Shown here: one piece after another, positions 43,333-51,577 of the stretch
Layout: each line of letters starts with the position of its first letter
How positions within the stretch are numbered: the first letter of the stretch is position 1
From: Pirellulales bacterium
GTDB taxonomy: Bacteria > Planctomycetota > Planctomycetia > Pirellulales > Thermoguttaceae
DNA length: 64,000 bases
NCBI GenBank assembly: GCA_016935315.1
Contig: JAFGRD010000172.1
Location: 40,734 to 104,733, forward strand
Direction of reading: 5' to 3'
Made by a program: the position numbers and the translations under genes
Notes under the pieces: model-generated
Told to the model about the DNA's origin: nothing
Database searches by the model: none
What the model saw: only the letters and a program-made list of their open reading frames with translations

Positions 43333-44111
43333 TGCAACATCCCCAGTCTCATATTGAGCCCTTGCCCGGGCCCAATCCCCAGCGAGTTCACGCAATGGAT
43401 GTACTTCGGCACCGACGTCCGCTGCAGGTTGAACGCCTGGACCACGTCATGCATCCAGCCGGGGAACCGATCGGTAAACTTCAACTCCAGGATCACGCCG
43501 CCGACGTTCGGCCGGGCTCCGTCCGTGGGATAGATCAAACCGGTTCCCTGCGGATAGGGGCTGCCCATCAACTGCCGATCGAAGGTCACCCGCACCTGGT
43601 TGCTGTTGGGAGACACATAGGCCTCGCGGACATACGAGACGTAGCAGCAGCCGATGGCCCCGATGGTGTCGCAAAGGTTGCAGAAATTCAGCAGGGCGCT
43701 GCCCGACTTGGCGTTGCCGTTGCCGCCCCAGAGGAACGTCTGGTTGGGGCCCTCCCCGTTGAGCATGCGGAACACGCCCTGTTTGCTCACCATGGCGCGT
43801 TCCTTGCAGATCACGTCGGTGACGCGGCGTTTGATCTCCATGAAGGCCGGTTGGTCCGGATCGTTGTCGTAGAAGCGAATGCGGAGCTTGAAGCGGTTCT
43901 TGATGCCCTGGATCGTCTGCCCGTAGAGCATCAGGTCCGGGGTATCCATATAGAGGCTAGTCAGCGGGTAGGCATTGCCGTCTTCAGGCCGGGCATGCTC
44001 GTCCGGTTCGAGATGGCCCATGACGAAGTCGCGAACGCCGGTGGCGACCTGCTCGTCAATGATATACTTCAACTCAAACCGGCTGGCTTGAAGTGCATGT
44101 TGAAAAGGCAT
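43329..44111 (-). CDS. VTC-domain protein (polyphosphate polymerase-like)
   Basis: A 260-residue VTC/triphosphate-tunnel protein. RFELKYIIDEQVATGVRDFV opens the domain, followed by YPLTSLYMDTPDLMLYG, KNRFKLRIRFYDNDPDQPAF with MEIKRR, and VRVTFDRQLMG and GGVILELKFTDRFPGWM. The Arg/Lys/Glu pattern (ELKY, KLRIR, EIKRR, ELKF) lines the tunnel in eukaryotic Vtc4. Polyphosphate synthesis is an inference; many bacterial members are uncharacterised and linked to DUF4956. First gene of the three-gene operon. Confidence 0.88.
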   Translation of the reverse strand: MPFQHALQASRFELKYIIDEQVATGVRDFVMGHLEPDEHARPEDGNAYPLTSLYMDTPDLMLYGQTIQGIKNRFKLRIRFYDNDPDQPAFMEIKRRVTDVICKERAMVSKQGVFRMLNGEGPNQTFLWGGNGNAKSGSALLNFCNLCDTIGAIGCCYVSYVREAYVSPNSNQVRVTFDRQLMGSPYPQGTGLIYPTDGARPNVGGVILELKFTDRFPGWMHDVVQAFNLQRTSVPKYIHCVNSLGIGPGQGLNMRLGMLQ

Positions 44112-44697
44112 TTTCCATCGCCTCGCTGTCCACTCACGTCCGTCGGGCTCCGCGTGCAAAAACGCAAACGGCGCGATCACCGGCTTTCCGGACGGCCGGC
44201 GCCCGCTACAGCACCGCCGTAGTGAGCATCCGCATTGACTCTGTTCCATCGAAGACCCGCCCGGCAAAAAGCCGACTCCGGGTCATGTCGCGCGTCCTCG
44301 TCGGTTTGCTCCACAACGAGGTGCTGACGAACGGCGCGTTTTCCACCGCGTATTCAAGCGGGAAAATCCAACTCTCGGCTCAGCAGCGTGACTGAACTCG
44401 ATATCCCCAGTAACGACCCATAACCGTTCTCTAACACTCCTTGATAACCTCAACCGCCAAAAAATTCAACCCCCTGCCCCCTCCCTTTTGTCCGGGCTAA
44501 CCTCGACACTCAATGGGGCAAAAGGACGTAACTCGATATCATAAAAGCACTTAGGCATTCCGGACTGCCTTGTTGCACAACCATGCAGGTGCGAAGAAGT
44601 TCCTCTTCCGTACGGCGGAAATTCTTGGAGGGCCTAGTGAAAAGGAGGGGAACGGTCTGAACAGTGCCGGCTCAGGCGCGATCGGCCCCATTTGGTC
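44112..44697. other. Long AT-richer intergenic region
   Basis: No gene recognised between the divergent VTC and TolC-like genes. AACTCGATATC occurs twice (about 44396 and 44531), a possible operator or chance. A polypyrimidine patch lies at 44470-44491. Confidence 0.4.
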
Positions 44698-44725
44698 TTG
44701 ACACATTCCTTGGGCCGACTAAAAT
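44698..44725 (+). promoter_or_regulatory. Promoter of the TolC-like gene
   Basis: TTGACA at 44698-44703, a 16-bp spacer, TAAAAT at 44720-44725, giving a leader of about 118 nt. Confidence 0.65.
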
Positions 44726-44849
44726 CCTCCCACCCTCGTCTGATCCTCTTCTCCGCTGGCCAGTTGCCTGGCTGGTTCCACTGAATACGCACGTCGACCT
44801 TTAACACGTTTCGCGAACGGGACACCCTAGTATTCCCGACGGTCCTATT

Positions 44850-46352
44850 ATGCTTAAAGACGACGCAGTCTGCCACTGTGCAGCCAGATTGCCAAATCTT
44901 AGTCTCAGGCTGGGCCTATGTCTGGCCCTGGTCGGCGCGTCCGCCCTGAGCGTCGGCTGTACGACGCCCTTGCGGCTGCAAGGGGATAGGCTGCAACTCG
45001 AGGAATCGGACGATACCGAAAACCTCGACCGGGACCCATGGTCGTCGGAATTCGACGACGAGCCTCGCTCCGACTCGACTGACAAAGCAGTACGTAGGAC
45101 CTCGTATATCCAGCCGACGGGCTTGCAGGCCGAGAACGGCCTGCGAATCGACGAGGTCCTGCAAACCGCGCTGGACAACCATCCCCTGCTACGCGCCCGG
45201 CAACATGAAATCGATGTCGCCCGCGCCAAACTGGTCACGGCCGGTTTGCTGGCGAATCCACAGCTCGTTCTGGACACCGAGAGCCCCGTCCAGGAGAGCG
45301 ATCCGACGGATTTGACCACTCGTCTGATGTTCACGATCCCCACCGGCGGCAAGCTGCGCCTCGGGCAAGAGGTTGCCTGCGCGGGGATTCGGCGTGCACG
45401 GCTGGCGCTTAGCCGCGAGGCCGAATCGGTGCTGGTCGAGGCCGCCGACGCGGCCATGGAAGTGCTCTATCTGCAGGAGCTCGTTTCGCTGCGAACCCAG
45501 TTGAGCGAGTTGGCGGCCAGGGAGGCCGAAATCCAACAGGCCCGGTTCGAGGCCATGGCCAGCACGTATGCCGATAAGGCCGATGCGGACTTCGATGCGG
45601 CGGGTATCGAACTGGCTCGCCTGGAGACGGCTGGCGATCTCGAGGTAGCCCGCCTCCGGCTCTCGCGTGCCATGGGGCAGTCCATGCCGGCGCTGCCACG
45701 CATGGCGGGCGCCCATGTGGTGGAGCCCATTCCCGACCTCCCGCTGGCAACGGTTCTGGCCGCCGCCCGCTTCAGCAGACCGGAGTTGGCCGAGGCGGAA
45801 GCCGCTGTCACTGTTAGCCGGCGCGAGCTGGACCTTGCCCGGGCAAACGCCAAGCCCGACTTGGAAATGGGCCCCCGCTATCAAGCCCTGCTTGGCAAGA
45901 GCGACGACAGCATCGGTGCGCGCATCAATTTCGATCTGCCCGTGTTCGACAGGAACCAGGGCGGAATTTCCGAGAGCACCGCCCAAATCCAGGCGGACCG
46001 GGCTCTGGCCGACCTGGCCGAACTGACGACGCTCAACGACGTCGCGTCGGCCTACGAGGAGCTGCGTTCCCTCTGGTCGAGCTTGCAGTACTACGACCAG
46101 CACGTGATGCCGCTGATCCGCAAGACGGAAAGCACCATTCTCCAGGACCAGCAAAGGCAGGGCATCGGGGCCAACCAGGTCTCGGATCTGTTGCAGGATT
46201 TTGTCAAGCTGCGTGTCGAGCACTTGAACCTGCGCTACCGGTACAACCGACTCCTGATCCGTCTGGAACTGTTTCTGGGGAGTCGGCTCGACGAACTCTC
46301 CGTGGCGTCTGAACCGCTTGCGATCGAGACGCCGCTCGCCGCCAACCGCTAA
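44850..46352 (+). CDS. TolC-family outer-membrane lipoprotein
   Basis: A 500-residue outer-membrane efflux protein. The signal ends LVGASALSVGC with a lipobox Cys, as in the CusC/OprM group. The duplicated OEP domain follows: LRIDEVLQTALDNHPLLRAR to LVTAGLLANPQLVLDTES, and RFSRPELAEAEAAVTVSRRE to EMGPRYQALLGKSDDSIG with INFDLPVFDRNQGGISE. It probably forms a trimeric exit duct. It lies on the opposite strand from the HlyD-like gene and has its own promoter; partnership with that adaptor is possible but not shown. Confidence 0.88.
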   Translation: MLKDDAVCHCAARLPNLSLRLGLCLALVGASALSVGCTTPLRLQGDRLQLEESDDTENLDRDPWSSEFDDEPRSDSTDKAVRRTSYIQPTGLQAENGLRIDEVLQTALDNHPLLRARQHEIDVARAKLVTAGLLANPQLVLDTESPVQESDPTDLTTRLMFTIPTGGKLRLGQEVACAGIRRARLALSREAESVLVEAADAAMEVLYLQELVSLRTQLSELAAREAEIQQARFEAMASTYADKADADFDAAGIELARLETAGDLEVARLRLSRAMGQSMPALPRMAGAHVVEPIPDLPLATVLAAARFSRPELAEAEAAVTVSRRELDLARANAKPDLEMGPRYQALLGKSDDSIGARINFDLPVFDRNQGGISESTAQIQADRALADLAELTTLNDVASAYEELRSLWSSLQYYDQHVMPLIRKTESTILQDQQRQGIGANQVSDLLQDFVKLRVEHLNLRYRYNRLLIRLELFLGSRLDELSVASEPLAIETPLAANR

Positions 46353-46407
46353 CCCGCCTGCCGCCCGGGAAGGCGACGCCGAGGGGGATCGTGGCCTCGC
46401 AGCCGAA

Positions 46408-46800
46408 TCACTCGCCCGGCCCAATCAAGGGCCGGATTCCGTCGACACGGAAGTGCACGAGAAACCTCTTCTGCGCGTCCTCTTCCTCACACTCGGGCGG
46501 CAGGTCGCGCTGTCGGATCGATTGGATCTTGTCCTGGTCCGTCTCTTCGCGTGTTTTCGTAAGGAAAAGACGTTTCCCGACGTAGCCGGGAGCCTCCTCG
46601 ACAAACAGGTAGGCCGCCTGAGGGTTCGAGACAACGTTGTCGTGGCTGAGCCGGTCGTTCATGATGAACGCCACCTCGGCCTCGTCATCACCCAGAAAAT
46701 GCGGCCTGGCGTAGACGGCCACGTTGACCTTGCCCTCCGCATCGGCCGTGGCCAGCACGCCGATTCCCTTCGCACCCTCAAAATACTCCTGAAGTCCCAT
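46408..46800 (-). CDS. Pyridoxamine 5'-phosphate oxidase-like FMN-binding protein
   Basis: A 130-residue split-barrel protein: YFEGAKGIGVLATADAEGKV, NVAVYARPHFLGDDEAEVAF, and the dimer segment NPQAAYLFVEEAPGYVGKRL. These small flavin reductase-like proteins bind FMN; substrates are usually unknown. The ATG at 46800 has GAGGTG 4 bases upstream. It ends 55 bp from the TolC-like gene, convergent. Confidence 0.8.
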   Translation of the reverse strand: MGLQEYFEGAKGIGVLATADAEGKVNVAVYARPHFLGDDEAEVAFIMNDRLSHDNVVSNPQAAYLFVEEAPGYVGKRLFLTKTREETDQDKIQSIRQRDLPPECEEEDAQKRFLVHFRVDGIRPLIGPGE

Positions 46801-46845
46801 GGCACACCTCGCATCGGTTTCGGTCTGTTGATCCGGTGACGTGGG

Positions 46846-46851
46846 ATTATA
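46846..46851 (-). promoter_or_regulatory. TATAAT -10 of FMN-binding protein gene
   Basis: A perfect TATAAT on the minus strand, 45 bp before the ATG; no good -35 at 16-18 bp. The rest of the 331-bp gap up to msrA shows nothing recognisable. Confidence 0.5.
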
Positions 46852-47131
46852 TGCCGCTGGGCACCATCGAGGCACCTGGCAGGGCCTGACGCGGGGCAAT
46901 TGTGAAATGTCCAGGTGGCGAAGGCCGGTCTGGCGGCAGCTCGGCCGGATGCCTGCGGCAAGCAACTGCGTGACGTAAGCATCTGCGCGACAATATGTTA
47001 CAAAAGCCGGGGCGTGCCGTTCGCGCGGCAGTTCGTCGATTGGCGGTCTGATTCTCGCGCAAATCGATCCGGCAAACGAGACTCGTCGCGAACAATGAAC
47101 CAGCGGAACGTCACGCGACGAAAGAAGACGA

Positions 47132-47815
47132 GTGAATCACCTCCAATACTCGATGACTTCGGTTGGTGTCCAGGCGTTGGCAGGCTGCCTGATGGTCGCC
47201 GCTCTCTCGTCTTGTACACCAACACAAGAGGAGAGAATGATAGTGAACAACGAAGCGGCAAGAGATCAGCCGGCTCAGACCGAAGTGGCGACCTTCGGGG
47301 CCGGGTGTTTCTGGTGCGTCGAGGCCGTGTTCCTGGAGTTGGACGGCGTGCTCGCCGTCGAATCCGGGTATTCGGGTGGGACCGTGCCGGACACCACCTA
47401 CGAGCAGGTCAGCACGGGCGCCACCGGACACGCCGAAGTCTGCCGCATCCGTTACGATCCGGCCAAGATTGGCTATGACGATCTGCTCGAAGTCTTCTGG
47501 AAGACCCACGATCCGACGACGCCCAACCGTCAGGGCAACGACATCGGCACACAGTACCGATCGGTCGTCTTCTACCACAACCAACAGCAGAAGGCACTGG
47601 CCGAAAAGTACCGGCGCCAATTGGACGCCTCGGGGGCGTTCCAGAGCCCGATCGTCACGGAAATCGTGCCGGCCGCCGAGTTCTTCAAGGCTGAACAATA
47701 CCACCAGGACTATTACCGGAACAACCCGCAGCGCGGCTATTGCCGGGTGGTCATCGGGCCGAAGCTGGAGAAGCTCAGGAAGCTCTTCAAGGACAAGCTG
47801 AGACCGGGCGCATAG
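47132..47815 (+). CDS. msrA: Peptide methionine sulfoxide reductase A, exported lipoprotein form
   Basis: A 227-residue MsrA that reduces methionine-S-sulfoxide. The catalytic GCFWC is in VATFGAGCFWCVEAVFLELD, followed by ESGYSGGTVPDTTYEQVSTG with ATGHAE, and FWKTHDPTTPNRQGNDIGTQ with YRSVVF. An N-terminal signal ending LMVAALSSC is a lipobox, so the protein should be exported and anchored. The active site uses Cys, not Sec, although selA/selB occur at 56-59 kb. Confidence 0.94.
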   Translation: MNHLQYSMTSVGVQALAGCLMVAALSSCTPTQEERMIVNNEAARDQPAQTEVATFGAGCFWCVEAVFLELDGVLAVESGYSGGTVPDTTYEQVSTGATGHAEVCRIRYDPAKIGYDDLLEVFWKTHDPTTPNRQGNDIGTQYRSVVFYHNQQQKALAEKYRRQLDASGAFQSPIVTEIVPAAEFFKAEQYHQDYYRNNPQRGYCRVVIGPKLEKLRKLFKDKLRPGA

Positions 47816-47966
47816 CCGGGCTTGCGTGATCCATGCGACTGATTGCGGCCCCGTCGCCGATCAACGGCCCGGATTGCACGTACCAAGCCTTTGGCGATGG
47901 TGAGCGTTATGGTACAGCAATGGTGTGGGTAACGAGGAGGCCCGTCGCGCGGAAAGCGCGTAGCTT

Positions 47967-48067
47967 ATTGATGTCTGCATTGCGAATGATCCAGGCCGAC
48001 CAACGGGAGGCCGGCAAAATCGGGCTCCCGTTGGTCGCCCTCGCGCATTGACTGTGCAAGCGTCAAT
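47967..48067 (-). repeat. ~101-bp palindromic repeat (family A), best copy
   Basis: Symmetric ends ATTGATG and CGTCAAT, 101 bp. The inner arms CGACCAACGGGAG (47997-48009) and CTCCCGTTGGTCG (48025-48037) are a perfect 13-bp stem, and the outer arms match at roughly three quarters of positions. It is inverted relative to the copies after cimA, the YdcF-like gene and the 49981 gene, and lies between msrA and phhB. No other feature is seen in 47816-47966. Confidence 0.95.
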
Positions 48068-48134
48068 GGAGCGACTTGCCGCGACAGGTGGATCCGAGAA
48101 GATAAAGGAATTGGCGAAAGATCAGAGGTCTGTC

Positions 48135-48515
48135 ATGCAATGTGAACTGTCCAATCGCAAATGTGTCCCGTGTCGCGGAGGCGTCCCTCCGCTGAAAGGT
48201 GATGATCTGCGGGGAATGGCTGATCAACTCGGCGGTGGCTGGCGGGTCGTCGACGAACACCACCTCGAAAAGGAATACCGGTTCACCGACTTCCGCGAGG
48301 CCCTCGATTTCACGAACCGCTTGGGTGAAATCGCCGAAATGGAGGGCCATCACCCGGAGATTCTCCTGTCATGGGGAAAGGTCCGCGTGACGATTTTCAC
48401 GCACAAGATCGATGGACTGACGGAGAGCGATTTCATCCTCGCCGCCAAGTACGATCAGTCCCGCCTCACGAGTTCTCGCCCCAAGACTCACGCCCCGGAA
48501 GAATCGGACACGTAG
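48135..48515 (+). CDS. phhB: 4a-hydroxytetrahydrobiopterin dehydratase (PCD)
   Basis: A 126-residue pterin-4a-carbinolamine dehydratase. The active-site pattern is MEGHHPEILLSWGKVRVTIF followed by THKIDGLTESDF (two His, Trp, His). The N terminus MQCELSNRKCVPCRGGVPPL is a family hallmark, so the ATG at 48135 is chosen over an in-frame ATG inside the upstream repeat. It recycles the cofactor of aromatic amino acid hydroxylases or acts in pterin metabolism; no hydroxylase gene is nearby. Confidence 0.93.
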   Translation: MQCELSNRKCVPCRGGVPPLKGDDLRGMADQLGGGWRVVDEHHLEKEYRFTDFREALDFTNRLGEIAEMEGHHPEILLSWGKVRVTIFTHKIDGLTESDFILAAKYDQSRLTSSRPKTHAPEESDT

Positions 48516-48555
48516 TATTCGGCCCTCAGCCCTTCAGGCAACGCCGATCGCGGTG

Positions 48556-48579
48556 CCCGGCGAGTTTGCCGGGTTTTTT
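48556..48579 (+). terminator. Rho-independent terminator after phhB
   Basis: CCCGGC (48556-48561), loop GAGTTT, GCCGGG (48568-48573), then six T's. It ends the phhB transcript 40 bp after the stop. Confidence 0.85.
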
Positions 48580-48599
48580 CGGGACAAGCGGCCGTTTTC

Positions 48600-48628
48600 T
48601 TGGGAAAATGAATCTTGTCGTTGGGAAA
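48600..48628 (+). promoter_or_regulatory. Paired TTGGGAAA direct repeats before the sigma gene
   Basis: TTGGGAAA at 48600-48607 and 48621-48628, centres 21 bp apart (two helical turns). A GGAA core is typical of ECF -35 elements, but no matching -10 was found at the usual spacing, so an operator is equally possible. Confidence 0.35.
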
Positions 48629-48680
48629 TCGGCCCCTCGGTGGCGTCTTGACTGTAGAAGGCCCGAATGAGACAGCCCGA

Positions 48681-49199
48681 ATGAACTCCGTTGGCCCGGA
48701 ACTTCTGACACGGCTCCTGGACGAGCACGGCGGTGCTCTGGTCCTCTACGCCCGGCAATGGTGCCGGACGCCCGAGGACGTGGTGCAGGAGGCCCTGCTG
48801 AGTCTGGTGAAGCAGCAGCCGGTTCCGGAAAACGTCGTCGGGTGGCTCTATCGGGTGGTGCGCAACGGTGCGATCAGCGTATCACGTAGTGCCTTGCGGC
48901 GGACGCGGCGGGAGGCGATGTGTGCCCAACGTGGCGAGCTGTGGTTCCAGGCGGCTCCGGAAGACCGGCTGGACGCCGACGCCGCGACCGCGGCGCTGGG
49001 CCGGTTGCCGATCGAACAGCGTGAAACGATCGTCGCCCGCCTCTGGGGCGGACTGACGTTCGAGGAAATCGCCGAGTTGACCGGCTCGTCGACCAGCTCG
49101 GTCCACCGCTGGTATCAGACGGGACTGTCGGCCCTGCGAGAAAGGTTAGGTGTGGCATGTCCGAATCGAAACGCAGCGAAGCAGGCCAAAGAAGTGTGA
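48681..49199 (+). CDS. ECF-type RNA polymerase sigma factor
   Basis: A 172-residue sigma-70 family protein of the extracytoplasmic function group. Region 2 is QWCRTPEDVVQEALLSLVKQ with NVVGWLYRVVRNGAISVSRS. Region 4 is ALGRLPIEQRETIVARLWGG with FEEIAELTGSSTSSVHRWYQ and TGLSALRERL, a helix-turn-helix for the -35 site. The ATG at 48681 starts at the region 2 border; an in-frame ATG at 48615 would add 22 residues without homology. It overlaps the next gene by 43 bp. Confidence 0.9.
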   Translation: MNSVGPELLTRLLDEHGGALVLYARQWCRTPEDVVQEALLSLVKQQPVPENVVGWLYRVVRNGAISVSRSALRRTRREAMCAQRGELWFQAAPEDRLDADAATAALGRLPIEQRETIVARLWGGLTFEEIAELTGSSTSSVHRWYQTGLSALRERLGVACPNRNAAKQAKEV

Positions 49200-49984
49200 G
49201 ACGCGGCCCAGAGGACACGCACGCGGCATCCGACGCCGCAGCGGGTCGTTTCGAGCTGCCGGCCGAATTGAAGGCCTTCGAGGCCCGATTGGCTTCGCTG
49301 ACGCCTTGTGCCGGTCGGTTGGACAGGGAAGCGTTGATCTTTGAGGCCGGTCGGGCATCGGTTCTGCCCGGCGGCGGTCGGTCGGCGAGCGGCGTGCTTC
49401 GACGGCTTCGTTGGAGCTGGCCGACGGCTTTCGGCGCCATGACCACGGTTGCCGCGGCCCTATTGGCCATGGTGTTGATGCGCCCCGAACCATCCGTGGT
49501 GGTCCGATACGTGAGAGTCCCGCCCGACAAACGCGCGACGACCCAGGCGTCCGACGAGCGTCACGGATCCGAAGCCGGTCCTTCCCAACGGTCGCCCAAC
49601 GGGACCGCTCCTCCCGTTCTGGTACGAGACGACCCCCGGGAGCCCGGCCAACCCGAAGGCGAGGGATCGGACCGCCCGAGGGTGCTGAGCCCAAGGCCGG
49701 CGACGATTCTCGCGACCGTCTGGTTTCCCGGGCACAAGTTGGAAATGACATCGCTGCGGCGTCGAGAACTGGAGGCCATGTTGGCCCAAGATATCGATAT
49801 CCCCCTTTCCACGGCAAAGGCGTCGGTGGGGGACGGCGGCTCCGAGCGCGCGGCGGCGTCGCAGCCCTACTGGCAATTGCGAGATGAGTTGCTCCGCGAT
49901 CCTGCATGGCGGAGAGCCACGAGCGACGAGTTGCCGAAGAGTCCGGCGGCAAAAGACCCTCTTAGAACGGGAACAAACTCATGA
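49157..49984 (+). CDS. Single-pass membrane protein, candidate anti-sigma factor
   Basis: A 275-residue protein with one membrane helix (FGAMTTVAAALLAMVLM, about residues 94-110) between a charged cytosolic part and a Pro/Arg-rich extracytoplasmic part. Its start lies inside the sigma gene, and its stop overlaps the next start (ATGA). Topology and position are those of anti-sigma factors of ECF sigmas. No ZAS zinc motif (HxxxCxxC) is visible, so this is an inference from context. Confidence 0.7.
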   Translation: MSESKRSEAGQRSVRRGPEDTHAASDAAAGRFELPAELKAFEARLASLTPCAGRLDREALIFEAGRASVLPGGGRSASGVLRRLRWSWPTAFGAMTTVAAALLAMVLMRPEPSVVVRYVRVPPDKRATTQASDERHGSEAGPSQRSPNGTAPPVLVRDDPREPGQPEGEGSDRPRVLSPRPATILATVWFPGHKLEMTSLRRRELEAMLAQDIDIPLSTAKASVGDGGSERAAASQPYWQLRDELLRDPAWRRATSDELPKSPAAKDPLRTGTNS

Positions 49985-51456
49985 AAAGGAAGTATTGGCT
50001 ATTCTGCGCGGCAGCGGCCATAGCGGCAGTCGTCCCGCTGCGAGCGTCCGCCCAAGCGGTGGCGGTCGTCAAGTCGGTCGATTCCCAGAAGGCCGAATCG
50101 GAAAAGGAAGAGGTGCCGGTGACGCGGCTGGTGCTCACCCCGTCTCTCGAACCGCGGGAAGCGCTGAAGTATCGCCTGTTGCCCAACGTGCTGGACATGA
50201 AGTCGGGCAACGCGGCCGTGCTCTACAACAAGTATGCGTTAGGCTTGAAGGACCAGCCGGACTGGAAAGAGGACGAGCAGAAGATCTCGGACTGGCGCGA
50301 GTTGCCGCTTGCCGAGTTGCCGCGGGAAGAAGTGGCCCGGATGCTGGCCAAATACGAATATATTGTCCAAGGCGTCTCCTTCGCCGCGGTTCGGCAACAT
50401 TGCGACTGGCAGTTGCCGCTGGGCGAGATGGATTTCATTTCCATTCTGCTGCCCGAACTGCAGCCGATGCGCAGCATCGCCCGACTGCTGGCCCTGAAGG
50501 CGCGGCTGCAGATCGCCGACGGCGAGTTCGACGAGGCGATCCGAACGCTGCAGACCGGCTACGCCATGGGCCGTCACATGAAGGACGGGCAGACGTTGAT
50601 TCACGGGCTGGTGGGAATCGCCATTTGCCGCATGATGTCGGAGGAGGTGCAACTTCTCATCCAGCAGCCCAAGGCCCCCAACATGTATTGGGCGCTGACC
50701 TCTCTGCCGCGGCCTCTGGTCGATCTGCGCAGAGCGGCCGAGACGGAGATGAATCTCCTTTATTACACGTTTCCCGAGTTGCGCCAGATCGACGACAAGC
50801 GACAGGGGCAGGCCTACTGGCAGAACTTCACCGATCAATTGGCCCGGCGCTTTGCCGAATGGTCCTCGCAAGGTGAGTTCGCCCGGGAGTGGCAAAGCCG
50901 CCTGATGATCACCGCCCTGGCCATACGCGGCTATCCCATGGCCAGGCAGGCACTGATCGAGCAGGGCCGTTCGCTGGAGGAAATCGAAGCCATGCCCGTC
51001 CCGCAGGTCGTGGCCGTCTACACTTTGCACACCTATAACGAGTATCGCGATGACGTCTTCAAGTGGTTCATGGTGCCGTACAGCCAGTCGCGGGCGGGTT
51101 CAGACCGGGCCCAAGACCGTTTGAGGAAAGAGGCGGGCCAGCGGGAGATTGTGCCACTGGCCTCTCTGTTGCTTCCGGCCGTCAACGCCGCCAACCTGGC
51201 CGTGGCCCGCAACGAACGTGACTTCGCCCTGCTGCGGACGATCGAGGCGATCCGCATCCATGGGGCGGCCCTCGACGGCCGGCTACCCGATCGGCTCGAC
51301 GACATCCACGCGGTGCCCGTGCCGATCGATCCGGTCAGCGGCCGGCCGTTCGTGTACGTCAGAACCGGTGACAAGGCCATACTACAGACCCCGCCGCCGG
51401 AGACCGACCGGGAGCAGCGTTACCAGCAGCAGTACGAGATCCGGTTCCATGATTGA
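49981..51456 (+). CDS. Exported protein of unknown function, sigma-operon member
   Basis: A 491-residue protein with a signal peptide (MKRKYWLFCAAAAIAAVVPL, then RASA). The mature part is mostly helical with TPR-like spacing (LARLLALKARLQIADGEFDE with AIRTLQTGYAMGRHMKD) and no recognised catalytic motif. The segment ALDGRLPDRLDDIHAVPVPI with DPVSGRPFVYVRTGD resembles a motif common in planctomycete exported proteins. It overlaps the upstream stop, so it belongs to the sigma operon. Its stop TGA is part of a family-A repeat. Confidence 0.78.
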   Translation: MKRKYWLFCAAAAIAAVVPLRASAQAVAVVKSVDSQKAESEKEEVPVTRLVLTPSLEPREALKYRLLPNVLDMKSGNAAVLYNKYALGLKDQPDWKEDEQKISDWRELPLAELPREEVARMLAKYEYIVQGVSFAAVRQHCDWQLPLGEMDFISILLPELQPMRSIARLLALKARLQIADGEFDEAIRTLQTGYAMGRHMKDGQTLIHGLVGIAICRMMSEEVQLLIQQPKAPNMYWALTSLPRPLVDLRRAAETEMNLLYYTFPELRQIDDKRQGQAYWQNFTDQLARRFAEWSSQGEFAREWQSRLMITALAIRGYPMARQALIEQGRSLEEIEAMPVPQVVAVYTLHTYNEYRDDVFKWFMVPYSQSRAGSDRAQDRLRKEAGQREIVPLASLLLPAVNAANLAVARNERDFALLRTIEAIRIHGAALDGRLPDRLDDIHAVPVPIDPVSGRPFVYVRTGDKAILQTPPPETDREQRYQQQYEIRFHD

Positions 51457-51552
51457 CGCTTGCACACTCAATGCGCGAGGGTGACCAGCGGGCGCCCGAC
51501 TTGTCCGGCCTCCCTTTGGTCGGCCTGGATCATTCACAGTGCAAACATCAAC
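51452..51552 (+). repeat. ~101-bp palindromic repeat (family A)
   Basis: Full-length copy beginning ATTGACGCTTGCACACTCAA and ending AACATCAA. The TGA is the stop of the 49981 gene. Some positions in the inner stem differ from the other copies (CCAGCGGGCG). Confidence 0.9.
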
Positions 51553-51577
51553 AGGATCCCCACACGGAGAACATACG

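Noticed and set aside
47132..47815. MsrA as a selenoprotein
   Set aside because: The catalytic codon is TGT (Cys) in GCFWC; no in-frame TGA.
48063..48353. Minus-strand frame ending in the family-A repeat opposite phhB
   Set aside because: It is antisense to phhB, a clear family member; the shared stop TGA is a chance effect of the repeat.
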